This document shows, piece after piece, positions 1-7,256 of a DNA stretch of 7,991 nt. The translations under genes and the position numbers were made by a program. Origin of the DNA: Desulfobulbaceae bacterium UBA5173 (GTDB lineage Bacteria; Desulfobacterota; Desulfobulbia; Desulfobulbales; Desulfobulbaceae); NCBI GenBank assembly GCA_002413355.1, contig DHWV01000035.1, positions 1-7,991 on the forward strand. The letters are read 5' to 3'. Under the pieces are notes generated by a model. It made no database searches, was not told where the DNA came from, and saw nothing but the letters and a program-made list of their open reading frames with translations. How positions within the stretch are numbered: the stretch's first letter is position 1; every line of letters begins with the position of its first letter.

Positions 1-114
1 ACGGCTCACACTCGATTTGCTGATGCCGAAACGGCTTGCCGTCTCTTCACAACTCAGCCTGTCCCGGTCTTTGATCTCCAAGACCTTCCGTCGAAAATCT
101 ATTGAGTATCCCAT
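1..114 (-). CDS. IS630-family transposase, N-terminal fragment (runs off window)
   Basis: Reading leftward from an ATG at 114, an open frame of 38 codons reaches the window edge without a stop. It begins MGYSIDFRRKVLEIKD and continues with CEETASRFGISKSSVSR. This is the typical opening of IS630/Tc1-type transposases: a short SxDFRxKVL stretch followed by a helix-turn-helix (AxRFGISxSSVSR) that binds the element's ends. The catalytic DDE domain would lie to the left of the window, so activity cannot be judged. No strong Shine-Dalgarno sequence precedes the ATG. The family call rests on recognition of the N-terminal pattern only. Confidence 0.72.
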   Translation of the reverse strand, partial: MGYSIDFRRKVLEIKDRDRLSCEETASRFGISKSSVSR

Positions 115-150
115 AAGTACAACATAGTCGTTTTATATTGCTTTAGCTAT
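1..150 (-). mobile_element. 5' end of an IS630-family insertion sequence (partial)
   Basis: The leftmost bases carry the start of an IS630-type transposase reading off the left edge, preceded by about 35 bases of AT-rich sequence that would be the element's terminal region. IS630 elements insert at TA dinucleotides. A TA lies at about 149-152 (context TAGCTATACTG on the plus strand), so the end is placed there by inference. The opposite end is outside the window, so neither the terminal inverted repeat nor the target duplication can be verified. The element stops about 65 bases from the terminator hairpin of the psr operon and does not interrupt a visible gene. Confidence 0.55.
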
Positions 151-214
151 ACTGTCTTGGCAGATGACGGAGAAGAGGCGAATTTACTCAGAGGGATTGA
201 AAAAGTGCTAACAA

Positions 215-263
215 CAAACAGCAAAGCCGCATCACAGAGATCGTGATGCGGCTTTGCTGTTTG
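215..263 (-). terminator. Perfect 21-bp inverted repeat, probable terminator of psrABC
   Basis: Bases 215-235 are exactly complementary to 243-263, giving a 21-bp stem without mismatch around a 7-base loop (AGAGATC). It starts 24 bases after the psrC stop codon on the minus strand. Beyond the stem in that direction the transcript would be U-rich but interrupted (TTGTTAGCACTTTTT). On the plus strand the stem is followed by a short ATTTTCTTC stretch, so it could also stop transcription coming from the left. The position right after the operon makes intrinsic termination the simplest reading. A stem this long and perfect could alternatively be a dispersed palindromic repeat. Confidence 0.7.
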
Positions 264-287
264 CTAGATTTTCTTCAGCAGCACTGC

Positions 288-1259
288 TTACATATACCCG
301 CCGTAACCTGACAGTTGGCCCGCATAAACCACTGCGAAGCGGATGACTGCGCCGCCGATCAGCACCAACACTGCGCTGGCGTTCATCAAAAGTAGACCGG
401 AAGTGGTCAGCTCTTCGGTATGTTCGCCCGTGACTTCAAGGAACTTGAGAACAATCGCCAGAGGCAGACACACGCCCAAAACGACAATGCTGAGGAAATA
501 CGGGAAAAACTCATGCGAGGAGCTGAAGAACGGCATGATTGCCTGCCGGTGAGCGGCATCGCCGACATAATGCCCGTAAAAAAACAGCAGTAGGACGATC
601 AGCTCGGCAACGATCAGCCAAATATCAACCTTGGTGAAGAACAGCTTGGTTTCCTTGGTTTTGGCGACGATGATCATCACTGCCGCGCCCGCGCTCATGC
701 CGCTGGTCAAAAACAGCACTGGCAGGATGGCCGAGTTCCAGAGCGGCCTGGCCACCAAGGTGCTGAGGAGGATGCCGGTGTAAATAGCCAGCAGGATGCC
801 GGCGATGACGTTCGCCTTGGCCAGCTTGAGCAGATGCGGCTGCATGGCATCCGACGCGTTGCGGAGGGAACGATTTTTGATGCCCGCCTTCACCTCTTTC
901 GGCAGAGCGGCCAGCGCGTAGAGAATCATCAGCGGATAGATGAAAAGGACGATCCACGCGCCCCAGCTCATCGGCGAAACCGGCTTGAAGGCCAGGTAGA
1001 ACCAAAAGGCGTTAAGCTTCCGCTCCAGATCGAGGTTGAGAAAAAACAGGCCAATGCTCAGCAGGATCGGGGCCAGCAGCGTAATCTGCCACGAGCAGGA
1101 GCTGTCAAAATTTTTCTTCGGGCGCAGGTAATTGATCGCGCTCATGGTCATCAGACCGCCCGAAAGACCGCCGAGAAAGAGGTAGATGGCCACCCGCCAG
1201 TCCCAGACGTGCATGGCTGGGTAGGTGATGGCGTTGGCGCCAACAATGTTCAGTTCCAT
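288..1259 (-). CDS. psrC: NrfD/PsrC-type membrane quinone subunit of polysulfide reductase-like complex
   Basis: This 323-residue integral membrane protein is the anchor and quinone-reactive subunit of the complex encoded with the two genes upstream. Eight hydrophobic helices are visible at about residues 22-43, 57-75, 98-118, 149-170, 177-198, 211-229, 251-273 and 287-312, matching the eight-helix NrfD/PsrC fold, and the length is close to known PsrC proteins of about 320 residues. The N-terminal part (MHVWDWRVAIYLFLGGLSGG) is characteristic of the family. PsrC-type subunits bind menaquinone without heme and exchange electrons with the iron-sulfur subunit. The NrfD type argues against a Salmonella-type thiosulfate reductase, whose PhsC is a cytochrome b. 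The ATG at 1259 has a strong AGGAGG seven bases upstream that overlaps the psrB stop codon, suggesting translational coupling. Confidence 0.9.
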   Translation of the reverse strand: MELNIVGANAITYPAMHVWDWRVAIYLFLGGLSGGLMTMSAINYLRPKKNFDSSCSWQITLLAPILLSIGLFFLNLDLERKLNAFWFYLAFKPVSPMSWGAWIVLFIYPLMILYALAALPKEVKAGIKNRSLRNASDAMQPHLLKLAKANVIAGILLAIYTGILLSTLVARPLWNSAILPVLFLTSGMSAGAAVMIIVAKTKETKLFFTKVDIWLIVAELIVLLLFFYGHYVGDAAHRQAIMPFFSSSHEFFPYFLSIVVLGVCLPLAIVLKFLEVTGEHTEELTTSGLLLMNASAVLVLIGGAVIRFAVVYAGQLSGYGGYM

Positions 1260-1266
1260 ATCTCTT

Positions 1267-1272
1267 CCTCCT
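1267..1272 (-). promoter_or_regulatory. Ribosome binding site of psrC
   Basis: On the minus strand AGGAGG stands seven bases before the psrC ATG and touches the TGA of psrB (1272-1274). Ribosomes ending psrB would sit on this site, so psrB and psrC are probably translated in a coupled way. It also fixes the psrC start. Confidence 0.85.
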
Positions 1273-1829
1273 CAGCTCTTGCGGGGAAACTGGTTGATGT
1301 AATAGACGTTCGGTTTGGTGCCGACTTCCGGCTTCAGCACCCGCCAGCTGTTCTCCCGCAGGACTTTGCTGACCAAGCTGTTCGGATCGTCGAAATCGCC
1401 GAACATGCGCGACCTGCCGATGCAGGTGGCGACGCAGGCAGGCTCCTTGCCTTCCTTGAGCCGATGCTGGCAGAAAGAGCATTTGTCGGCATAGCCATGC
1501 TCCTCGTTGATGTAGCGGACATCATAGGGGCAGGCGGTGATGCAGGCTTTGCAGCCCACGCATTTGTGGCGGTTGATCTGTACTGTGCCGTCCTCCTCCT
1601 TGTGCGAGGCACCGGTCGGGCAGATGTTGACGCAGGGGGGGCTGGCGCAGTGGTTGCACAGTTCGGAGCGCATTTCTGTGCGCAGCCGAGGGAACTCGCC
1701 TTTCACCATCTCAACCACGCGGGTGCGGTAATGATCCAGCGCGATGTCGTTCTCACGCTTGCAGGCCACCACGCAGGCCATGCAGCCGACGCATCGTGAC
1801 TGGTCAATGACCATGACATATCTGGGCAT
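1272..1829 (-). CDS. psrB: 4Fe-4S ferredoxin-type electron-transfer subunit of polysulfide reductase-like complex
   Basis: This 185-residue protein carries electrons between the membrane quinone subunit and the molybdenum subunit. It has 16 cysteines in the DMSO reductase-type beta-subunit layout: C13-x2-C16-x2-C19-x3-C23; C58-x2-C61-x4-C66-x3-C70; C90-x2-C93-x2-C96-x3-C100; and C117-x2-C120 with C132-x3-C136. These should bind four [4Fe-4S] clusters. The opening PRYVMVIDQSRCVGCMAC is typical of PsrB/PhsB. There is no signal peptide, as expected for a subunit exported bound to the Tat-targeted catalytic partner. It lies only three bases after the psrA stop, and its length matches known PsrB proteins of about 190 residues. 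The subunit class is certain; the substrate of the whole complex is not. Confidence 0.93.
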   Translation of the reverse strand: MPRYVMVIDQSRCVGCMACVVACKRENDIALDHYRTRVVEMVKGEFPRLRTEMRSELCNHCASPPCVNICPTGASHKEEDGTVQINRHKCVGCKACITACPYDVRYINEEHGYADKCSFCQHRLKEGKEPACVATCIGRSRMFGDFDDPNSLVSKVLRENSWRVLKPEVGTKPNVYYINQFPRKS

Positions 1830-1832
1830 TTA

Positions 1833-4043
1833 TCAGGCCTCCTTGATGATCTTGACAAAGTTAACCCTCATGCCGGTTCCTCCGGTGATCGGATCGACTT
1901 TATAACGGGTTATGAGCTGCTGGTCATCCACGCCCCTCTGGTGCGCCCGCTTCAGGCGGGGCGAGTTGTGGCCGAAGCCATGCACCATATAGACGCAGTC
2001 GCGGCGGATGCGCTCAGTGACTTTGACCCGCACTGGGCCGACCGTCACTTTGTCCTGATTTTCCAGCTTGACAAGCTGCCTGTCTTTCAGGCCGAGAGCT
2101 TCCGCCTCCTTTTTGTTCAGCCAGACCTCGTTCTCCGGCTGTATCTCCCACAGCCATTGATCGTTGATTGTCCGGCTGAAGGTGTGCACCGGACTGCGGC
2201 CGTAGAGGAGACGGTACATGCCCTGCTCCGGCCCTTCGGTCGGCTCGTACTTGGGAACCGGATCAAAGCTGTGCTTCTCCAGATCCGCGCTGAACAGCTC
2301 GATTTTTCCAGATGTCGTTTTGAATTCCGGCTGATTGTCGGCGGTGATGTAAGGCTTCTCGCTGCCGGGAATGGTGACATAGCCTTTGTCGGCTACATCC
2401 TCGTATTTAACCCCCCATGCCGCAGCCTGACGCTTCATCCGCGCCTCCCAGCTATCCTTGACCGCGTACTCGGTCAAGCCCATCTTTTTGCACAGTTCGC
2501 TGGCAATCCACCATGCCGGTTTGGTTTCATGCAGCGGCTCAATTGCAGGCTGCCGGATGCCCACGCCCGCTTGGCGGGCCTCGACCTTGAACAGACCGTC
2601 ATGCCGCTCCAAATAGGTGCATTCAGGCAGGATGACATCGGCCATCATGGCGGTTTCGGAAGGCATGATGTCAACCGCGATCATCAGGTCGAGATTGTCA
2701 ATCGCCTTGCGGGTCAGATCCGGCGCAGGCAGGGCCTTGAGCATGTCCGTGCCGCAGACAAACAACGCTTTGATCGGATACGGCTTGCCGGTGATGATCG
2801 TGTCGCGCAGAACCTGGGTCAAGCCCTCGCCGCCGGCAAAGGGATAGTCGCCTTTGATCACCGGGGGCTTGGCTGGATCAGGATATTTGGGATAACCATC
2901 GTTGAAGCTGGCGAACTTGCCGTTGGCAGGCAGCCACATGCCGCCTTCACGGCCCCATGCACCGAGAATAGCGTTGAGAATGGCCATCGCCCGTGAACGC
3001 TGGGCATCATTGCCGTACCACGCGGCATGACGGCCCGGATGAATCACCACATGGGGCGCATAGCGGCCCAAATCCCGCGCTGCCTCGACAATATCCGCCT
3101 CAGGCAGGTCGGTCTCTTTGGCGCACCATTCTGGGGTGTACTGCTTGACCGCCTCTTTCAGCTGCTCAAAGCCGATTGTGTATTGCTCAACGTAGGCTTT
3201 GTCGTGCAGCTCCTCGCTGATGATGATGTTAATCCACGTCAGGAGCAGGGCGGTGTCCGTACCGGGCTTGATCGGCAGCCAGAGCGAGGCTTTAGAGGCA
3301 GCGGTGGAGTAGCGGGGGTCAACACAGATGATCTTGGCCCCGTTGCCCACGGCTTCGGCAAATTCCTGCGTCTGGGAGTTGTGCATGTTCTCGCCCAGAT
3401 GCGTGCCAAGCAGGACAATGACCCGGCTGTTCTTCAGATCAACTCGCTCGCAGCTGGAACCAGGCTTGTGGCCGAAAGTCAGTTCCCACGCTGCGTCGCG
3501 AATACCCTTGCATTGGGCAAAGGAGGCAAAGGCGATGTTGCCGCTGCCCAAGGCTTTGACCAGGTTGGTGAAGTAATCGCCGGGCGAGCCGTGCGACATC
3601 ATGGAGACAGATTCCGGGCCGTTCTTGGCAATAATCTCTTTCAGCTTGTCCGCCGTGTAGGTTAGAGCCTCATCCCAGCTCACCTCCTTGTACTTGCCGT
3701 CACCGCGCTTGCCGGTACGGATCATTGGCCTTTTCAGGCGGTCGGGGTCGTAGAGCTGGCCAATACCCGCCTGACCGCGCGCGCAGAGCCTGCCCATGCT
3801 TTGCGGATGCAGCGGGTTGCCTTCCAGCTTCACCACCACATCCTTGCCGTCTTTGTCCTTCTCCACCTTGGCAATTGCGCCGCATTTCCAGAAGCACATC
3901 TCGCAGCTCGTCGGCACGTACCTGACGTTTCCGCCTTCCGCCTCAGCCCGAGCGCGGGCCGAGAAGAACGGCGCGTCGGCGATCAGCGTGCCTCCGGCGG
4001 ACATGGCGGCGTATTTGAGAAAATTTCTCCTCGAAAAAGCCAT
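1833..4043 (-). CDS. psrA: Molybdopterin-dependent catalytic subunit, polysulfide/thiosulfate reductase type, Tat-exported
   Basis: This 736-residue Mo-bisMGD oxidoreductase of the DMSO reductase superfamily is probably the periplasmic catalytic subunit. The N-terminus has a twin-arginine signal (SRRNFLK at residues 4-10, then a hydrophobic stretch and an A-rich cleavage region near 30-35). A [4Fe-4S] site follows: C47-x2-C50-x3-C54 and C87. Cys178 in FASFAQCKG is the probable molybdenum ligand. Further cofactor-binding stretches are VDPRYSTAAS (241-250), HPGRHAAWYGNDAQR (335-349) and a C-terminal cap with GRSPVHTF (615-622) and MVHGFGH (686-692), typical of PsrA/PhsA. The length fits PsrA (about 750) and not tetrathionate reductase TtrA (about 1000). 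The ATG at 4043 has AAGGAG six bases upstream. The subunit set (A, 4-cluster B, NrfD C) favours polysulfide reductase; sulfur, thiosulfate or another oxyanion, or reverse use in sulfide oxidation, remains possible. Confidence 0.88.
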   Translation of the reverse strand: MAFSRRNFLKYAAMSAGGTLIADAPFFSARARAEAEGGNVRYVPTSCEMCFWKCGAIAKVEKDKDGKDVVVKLEGNPLHPQSMGRLCARGQAGIGQLYDPDRLKRPMIRTGKRGDGKYKEVSWDEALTYTADKLKEIIAKNGPESVSMMSHGSPGDYFTNLVKALGSGNIAFASFAQCKGIRDAAWELTFGHKPGSSCERVDLKNSRVIVLLGTHLGENMHNSQTQEFAEAVGNGAKIICVDPRYSTAASKASLWLPIKPGTDTALLLTWINIIISEELHDKAYVEQYTIGFEQLKEAVKQYTPEWCAKETDLPEADIVEAARDLGRYAPHVVIHPGRHAAWYGNDAQRSRAMAILNAILGAWGREGGMWLPANGKFASFNDGYPKYPDPAKPPVIKGDYPFAGGEGLTQVLRDTIITGKPYPIKALFVCGTDMLKALPAPDLTRKAIDNLDLMIAVDIMPSETAMMADVILPECTYLERHDGLFKVEARQAGVGIRQPAIEPLHETKPAWWIASELCKKMGLTEYAVKDSWEARMKRQAAAWGVKYEDVADKGYVTIPGSEKPYITADNQPEFKTTSGKIELFSADLEKHSFDPVPKYEPTEGPEQGMYRLLYGRSPVHTFSRTINDQWLWEIQPENEVWLNKKEAEALGLKDRQLVKLENQDKVTVGPVRVKVTERIRRDCVYMVHGFGHNSPRLKRAHQRGVDDQQLITRYKVDPITGGTGMRVNFVKIIKEA
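1838..1844 (-). promoter_or_regulatory. Ribosome binding site of psrB inside the psrA end
   Basis: AAGGAGG on the minus strand lies eight bases before the psrB ATG and within the last codons of psrA. The location indicates translational coupling and supports ATG 1829 as the psrB start. Confidence 0.85.
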
Positions 4044-4049
4044 GATATT

Positions 4050-4055
4050 CTCCTT
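4050..4055 (-). promoter_or_regulatory. Ribosome binding site of psrA
   Basis: AAGGAG on the minus strand, six bases before the ATG at 4043. It fixes the start just ahead of the twin-arginine signal, so the full Tat signal is included. Confidence 0.85.
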
Positions 4056-4250
4056 GAATTAAAAAAGGTTCTGCAACCGGCCTGCCGCTCCGGTCAATAA
4101 GCATGAGTTCTTAAAATGTTCAGCATTGACAAAGGTATTGCTTCTACACCAAATTGTGGCACCTGTCAACGAGCATCAGCAGCGTATTCTTGAGCTTCCC
4201 GTGAACATCCTGTTTTTGCTTTGTTTTATTTTCTGCCACAACGTGCCAGA
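4056..4250 (-). other. Intergenic region upstream of psrABC, expected promoter region
   Basis: About 195 bases separate the end of the aminopeptidase gene from the psrA ribosome binding site, much more than inside the operon, so psrABC probably has its own promoter here. On the minus strand a TTGTCA stands near 4127-4132 and AT-rich sequence (ATTTTAAG) follows, but no good -10 at standard spacing can be fixed. No convincing sigma-54 or FNR-type site was seen. A 5-bp inverted repeat, ACCGG (4076-4080) and CCGGT (4090-4094), lies in the putative leader. No gene and no clear terminator for the aminopeptidase were found. Confidence 0.4.
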
Positions 4251-5531
4251 TCAGCCGTGCTGGAAAAAGCGGGTCAGCACCCGGCAGAGATGCCAGCAGT
4301 CAATGCAGGCGGCGGTTTCGCGGATGGAGTGCATGGCCAAGGAGGGAATGCCGATATCAACGGTATCAACACCGATTCCGGCAGCGGTCAGCGGGCCAAT
4401 GGTGGAGCCGCAGGCAAGATCACTGCGGGAGACAAAGTCCTGCGCCGGAACTTTGGCCTGAGCGCAGAGCTGACGGAATCTGGCCCCAGAGGCTGCGGTG
4501 GTGGCGTAGCGCTGGTTGGCATTGAACTTGATTACCGGCCCTCTGCCGAGCTGCGGCAGATGTTGGGGATCATGCTTGGCCGTATAGTTGGGATGAACGG
4601 CGTGAGCGTTGTCGGCGGAAATGAAGAACGATTTGCGCAGAACAGCTTGGCGGTTTTCTGCTTCTGGAAGCAGCCGCTCCAGCACATCGCGGAGGAACGG
4701 CCCCTTGGCCCCTGCGGCAGAGACACTGCCCACCTCCTCGTGGTCGTTGAGGATGATCAGGCAGTTGTCGATAGAATCCGCTGTCCGCAGTGCCTGCGTA
4801 GCGGCGAAGCAGGAAACCAAGTTGTCCAGCCGTGCGCTGACAAGAAACTCCTGATGCAGCCCGGCCAAGGCTGGCGGCGCAGCATCATAGAAGAACAGCT
4901 CGTGGTCGATGATGCCGACGGGTGTAGCTTCCGGCTGCTGGTGGCAGAGCTGCGCGCGCAGTATCTGCTGGAAGTCAATGGCTGTGTCACCGGCAAGGCC
5001 GACCAAGGGAACCATCTCGGTCTGCCCGTTGATCTCCTGCTGCTTGTTAGCCTCGCGGTTGAGGTGGATGGCCAGACTGGGCATGATGCCGACTGGCCGC
5101 TGGAAATCAAGGAGGGCAGAACGCAGGCCACCGTCTTTATCCTGCCACGCCACGCGCCCGGCCAGCGACAGCTCGCGGTCAAACCAAGGCCGGAGCAGCG
5201 CACCGCCGTAGATTTCCACGCCGAGTTGGAGGCAGCCCTGTTCTCTGCGCAGCGCGTTCGGCTTGAGCCGGAGACCAGGGCTGTCCGTGTGCGCACCGAT
5301 GATGCTGAAGGCCGCAGCCGTATCCTGCCACGTGAAGCCGATCAGGCTGGATTCGTTGCGGAGAACATAATATTTGCCCGCAGGCAAGCGTCCCCAGCAT
5401 TCCTGCTCGTCAAGCCGGACAAAGCCCTGTCCGGCCAGCAGAGCAGCAGAGGCAGCAGCGGCATGAAAGGCAGTGGGCGAAGTGCGGATGAAGCTGATCA
5501 GTTCGGCAATGCAGGCATCGTGCGGCAACAT
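4251..5531 (-). CDS. apeB: M18 family metallo-aminopeptidase
   Basis: This 426-residue protein belongs to peptidase family M18 (aspartyl aminopeptidase/ApeB/LAP4 type), cytosolic enzymes that use two zinc or cobalt ions to remove N-terminal residues, often acidic ones, from peptides. The metal ligands of the family are recognisable: H81 in GAHTDSPGLRLKPN, D235 in SARLDNL, the E265-E266 pair in NDHEEVGS, D307 in SADNAHAVHPNY and H401 in AMHSIRE. The substrate-binding SPTAFH motif is at about 18-23. Length matches the bacterial family (about 430), so the gene looks complete and functional. The ATG at 5531 has only a weak GGGA six bases upstream (5538-5541). It lies on the same strand as psrABC but is separated by 207 bases and has no evident functional link. 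The symbol follows the common bacterial name for the family; exact peptide preference is unknown. Confidence 0.92.
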   Translation of the reverse strand: MLPHDACIAELISFIRTSPTAFHAAAASAALLAGQGFVRLDEQECWGRLPAGKYYVLRNESSLIGFTWQDTAAAFSIIGAHTDSPGLRLKPNALRREQGCLQLGVEIYGGALLRPWFDRELSLAGRVAWQDKDGGLRSALLDFQRPVGIMPSLAIHLNREANKQQEINGQTEMVPLVGLAGDTAIDFQQILRAQLCHQQPEATPVGIIDHELFFYDAAPPALAGLHQEFLVSARLDNLVSCFAATQALRTADSIDNCLIILNDHEEVGSVSAAGAKGPFLRDVLERLLPEAENRQAVLRKSFFISADNAHAVHPNYTAKHDPQHLPQLGRGPVIKFNANQRYATTAASGARFRQLCAQAKVPAQDFVSRSDLACGSTIGPLTAAGIGVDTVDIGIPSLAMHSIRETAACIDCWHLCRVLTRFFQHG

Positions 5532-5716
5532 GGTCTATCCCAGAGAAAACGTTGGTTGGCGGTTAATGCAGGACTTTAGCACGAATACGCGGCAGAGGGC
5601 AAGGGGGGAGAGAAGATAATCAGAGGGAACGTATCGCTTGCCTTTCCCGGCCTGACAGGGTATGAAGGGAAGGGCGGACACCGCCCGATTTGAATCATTT
5701 TCAATCAACCATCCCT
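5532..5716. other. Divergent intergenic region between aminopeptidase and threonine synthase genes
   Basis: The two flanking genes point away from each other, so both promoters should be within these 185 bases, but no confident -35/-10 pair was found for either. Near the threonine synthase side there are two overlapping potential stems. One is GGGCGG (5672-5677) with CCGCCC (5681-5686). The other is CCTTTCCC (5641-5648) with GGGAAGG (5667-5673), with one bulged base. They share bases and cannot form together. A purine tract (5601-5615) resembles a ribosome binding site but has no start codon at a useful distance. Confidence 0.45.
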
Positions 5717-7108
5717 ATGAACTACATCAGCACACGCGGCGGCATTGCGCCAGTTCCTTTTGACCAAGCCGTGATGATGGGCTTGGCGCGCGACGGCGGC
5801 CTACTCCTGCCGCAAACCCTTCCCACTATCGACCCAGTCCTGCTCAACGCTTGGCAGACTCTTTCCTATCAGCATCTGGCCTTGGAGGTGCTGTCGCTCT
5901 TCACCGGCGACATGCCCCGCGCTGACCTTGACGACCTGATCGACCGGGCCTACAGCAGCTTCCGTCATCCGCAGGTGACACCGCTGCGGCAGGTCGGCGG
6001 GCTGCACATTTTGGAGCTGTTCCACGGCCCGACGCTGGCCTTCAAGGACGTGGCACTCCAGCTGCTCGGCAACCTCTTTGAGTACGAGTTGAAGAAGAGC
6101 GGCGGCTTCATGAACATCATCGGCGCGACCTCCGGCGACACCGGCAGCGCGGCGATCTGCGGCGTGCGGGGCCGCAAGGGGATCAACATCTTCATCCTCC
6201 ACCCGCATGGCCGCACCAGCCCAATCCAAGCCCTGCAAATGACCACGGTCACGGACGCGAACGTCTTCAACATCGCGGTGCGCGGCACCTTTGACGACGC
6301 GCAGGCCATTGTCAAGACGCTGTTCAACGATCTGGATTTCCGCGACACGCACCATCTCGGCGCGGTCAACTCGATCAACTGGGCGCGGGTGCTGGCGCAG
6401 GTCGTCTATTACATCTTCGCCTATCTCAAGCTGCGCAAGAGCGGCTTTGAGTCCGTGGACTTCTCCGTGCCGACCGGCAATTTCGGTGACATCTTCGCAG
6501 GCTACGTGGCCAAGCGGCTGCTGCCGAAAGGCTGCATCAAGCGGCTGATCCTCGCCGCCAACGCCAACGACATCTTGGCCCGCTTTGTCAATCAGGGCGA
6601 TTATTCGATTGCCGGGGCCGTGGTGCCTACCTCCAGCCCCTCGATGGACATCCAGATCGCCTCCAACTTCGAGCGCTATCTGTATTATCTCTTCAACGAG
6701 GACAGCGACAGAGTCAAGGCGGAGATGGAGCATTTCGCCGCCACCGGGCGGATGGACTTGTCCGGCTGCCTTGAAGAGGTGCGCCGCGACTTCGCCGCCC
6801 GCGCGGTGTCTGAAGAAGAGACCATCGCCACCATCCGCCAGGTTTATGAGGAGCACGGCTATCTGCTCGATCCACACACAGCGGTTGGCGTGAAAGCCGC
6901 GCAGGAGCTGAAGCAAGACCGGCCTGTGGTCTGTCTGGCCACCGCGCATCCGGCCAAGTTTGGCGACGCGGTGAAGAAGGCCATTGGCAAGGACGTTGAG
7001 CTGCCGCCCGCGCTGGCTGGCCTGTCCACGCTCGAAAGCCGCTGCGAGGTGATGGATGCGGACGCGGAGCTGATCCGCAGCTATCTGCAACAACATGCGC
7101 TCTTGTGA
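5717..7108 (+). CDS. thrC: Threonine synthase
   Basis: This PLP enzyme converts O-phosphohomoserine and water to threonine and phosphate, the last step of threonine biosynthesis. With ATG 5717 it has 463 residues and begins MNYISTRGG, the usual start of long-form threonine synthases. An in-frame TTG at 5690 would add nine residues, but neither start has a clear ribosome binding site, and the family N-terminus favours 5717. Counting from 5717, the PLP lysine is K110 in GPTLAFKDVALQ, the phosphate-handling loop is ATSGDTGSA (137-145), and PTGNFGD (252-258), SSPSMDIQ (306-313) and DPHTAVG (385-391) are family signatures. Length equals the family norm, with no breaks. No other threonine or homoserine gene is visible in the window, so it is not shown to be part of a thr operon here. 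Base composition is strongly GC-rich, unlike the genes that follow. Confidence 0.95.
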   Translation: MNYISTRGGIAPVPFDQAVMMGLARDGGLLLPQTLPTIDPVLLNAWQTLSYQHLALEVLSLFTGDMPRADLDDLIDRAYSSFRHPQVTPLRQVGGLHILELFHGPTLAFKDVALQLLGNLFEYELKKSGGFMNIIGATSGDTGSAAICGVRGRKGINIFILHPHGRTSPIQALQMTTVTDANVFNIAVRGTFDDAQAIVKTLFNDLDFRDTHHLGAVNSINWARVLAQVVYYIFAYLKLRKSGFESVDFSVPTGNFGDIFAGYVAKRLLPKGCIKRLILAANANDILARFVNQGDYSIAGAVVPTSSPSMDIQIASNFERYLYYLFNEDSDRVKAEMEHFAATGRMDLSGCLEEVRRDFAARAVSEEETIATIRQVYEEHGYLLDPHTAVGVKAAQELKQDRPVVCLATAHPAKFGDAVKKAIGKDVELPPALAGLSTLESRCEVMDADAELIRSYLQQHALL

Positions 7109-7193
7109 AAAAACGTGGCCTGTTCAACGCCTGAGATGATCCGCAACACCTATCAGGGCAGGCTTTTAGATGTGAAGATGGCTAAACCTGTGT

Positions 7194-7228
7194 CCCGGTC
7201 TTGAAGGGCCGGGGTATATACCTTTTAG
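7194..7228 (+). terminator. GC-rich hairpin after thrC, possible terminator, followed by a 10-bp palindrome
   Basis: CCCGGTC (7194-7200) can pair with GGCCGGG (7207-7213) with one G-U pair and a six-base loop. The perfect palindrome GGTATATACC (7213-7222) and then TTTTAG follow. The hairpin is about 85 bases after the thrC stop and marks the switch from GC-rich to AT-rich sequence. The U-tract is short and displaced from the stem, so termination would be weak. A hairpin with this kind of flank could alternatively be the end of an IS200/IS605-type element, but no transposase or TnpB remnant is recognised nearby. Confidence 0.45.
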
Positions 7229-7242
7229 AGTCCTCATTAACT

Positions 7243-7246
7243 GGAG
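7243..7246 (+). promoter_or_regulatory. Ribosome binding site deciding the GTG start of the 168-residue membrane protein
   Basis: GGAG stands ten bases before GTG 7257. The next in-frame ATG (7272) has no comparable site at proper distance, so the GTG start is preferred. Confidence 0.6.
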
Positions 7247-7256
7247 AATCAACAAG

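Noticed and set aside
1941..3665. Plus-strand open frames opposite psrA
   Set aside because: They mirror the codon bias of psrA, which has all expected cofactor motifs on the other strand. No ribosome binding sites or protein family features were seen.
4232..4250. Imperfect stem just after the aminopeptidase stop as a terminator
   Set aside because: The seven-base arms have a mismatch, and the sequence that follows on the transcribed minus strand is A-rich, not U-rich.
4221..5579. Long open frame (452 codons) on the plus strand opposite the M18 aminopeptidase gene
   Set aside because: It is the antisense shadow of a gene with complete metal ligands and normal length. GC-rich codon bias keeps the opposite strand open, and its translation shows no domain pattern.
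5566..5619. Possible 17-codon leader peptide upstream of thrC (MQDFSTNTRQRARGERR)
   Set aside because: It has only two threonine codons and no isoleucine codons, has no good ribosome binding site, and is not placed against a clear terminator, so a threonine attenuator is not supported.
5801..7096. Long open frame (431 codons) on the minus strand opposite thrC
   Set aside because: Antisense shadow of a fully recognisable threonine synthase. The translation is rich in Gly/Val/His/Arg without a recognisable fold or start signal.
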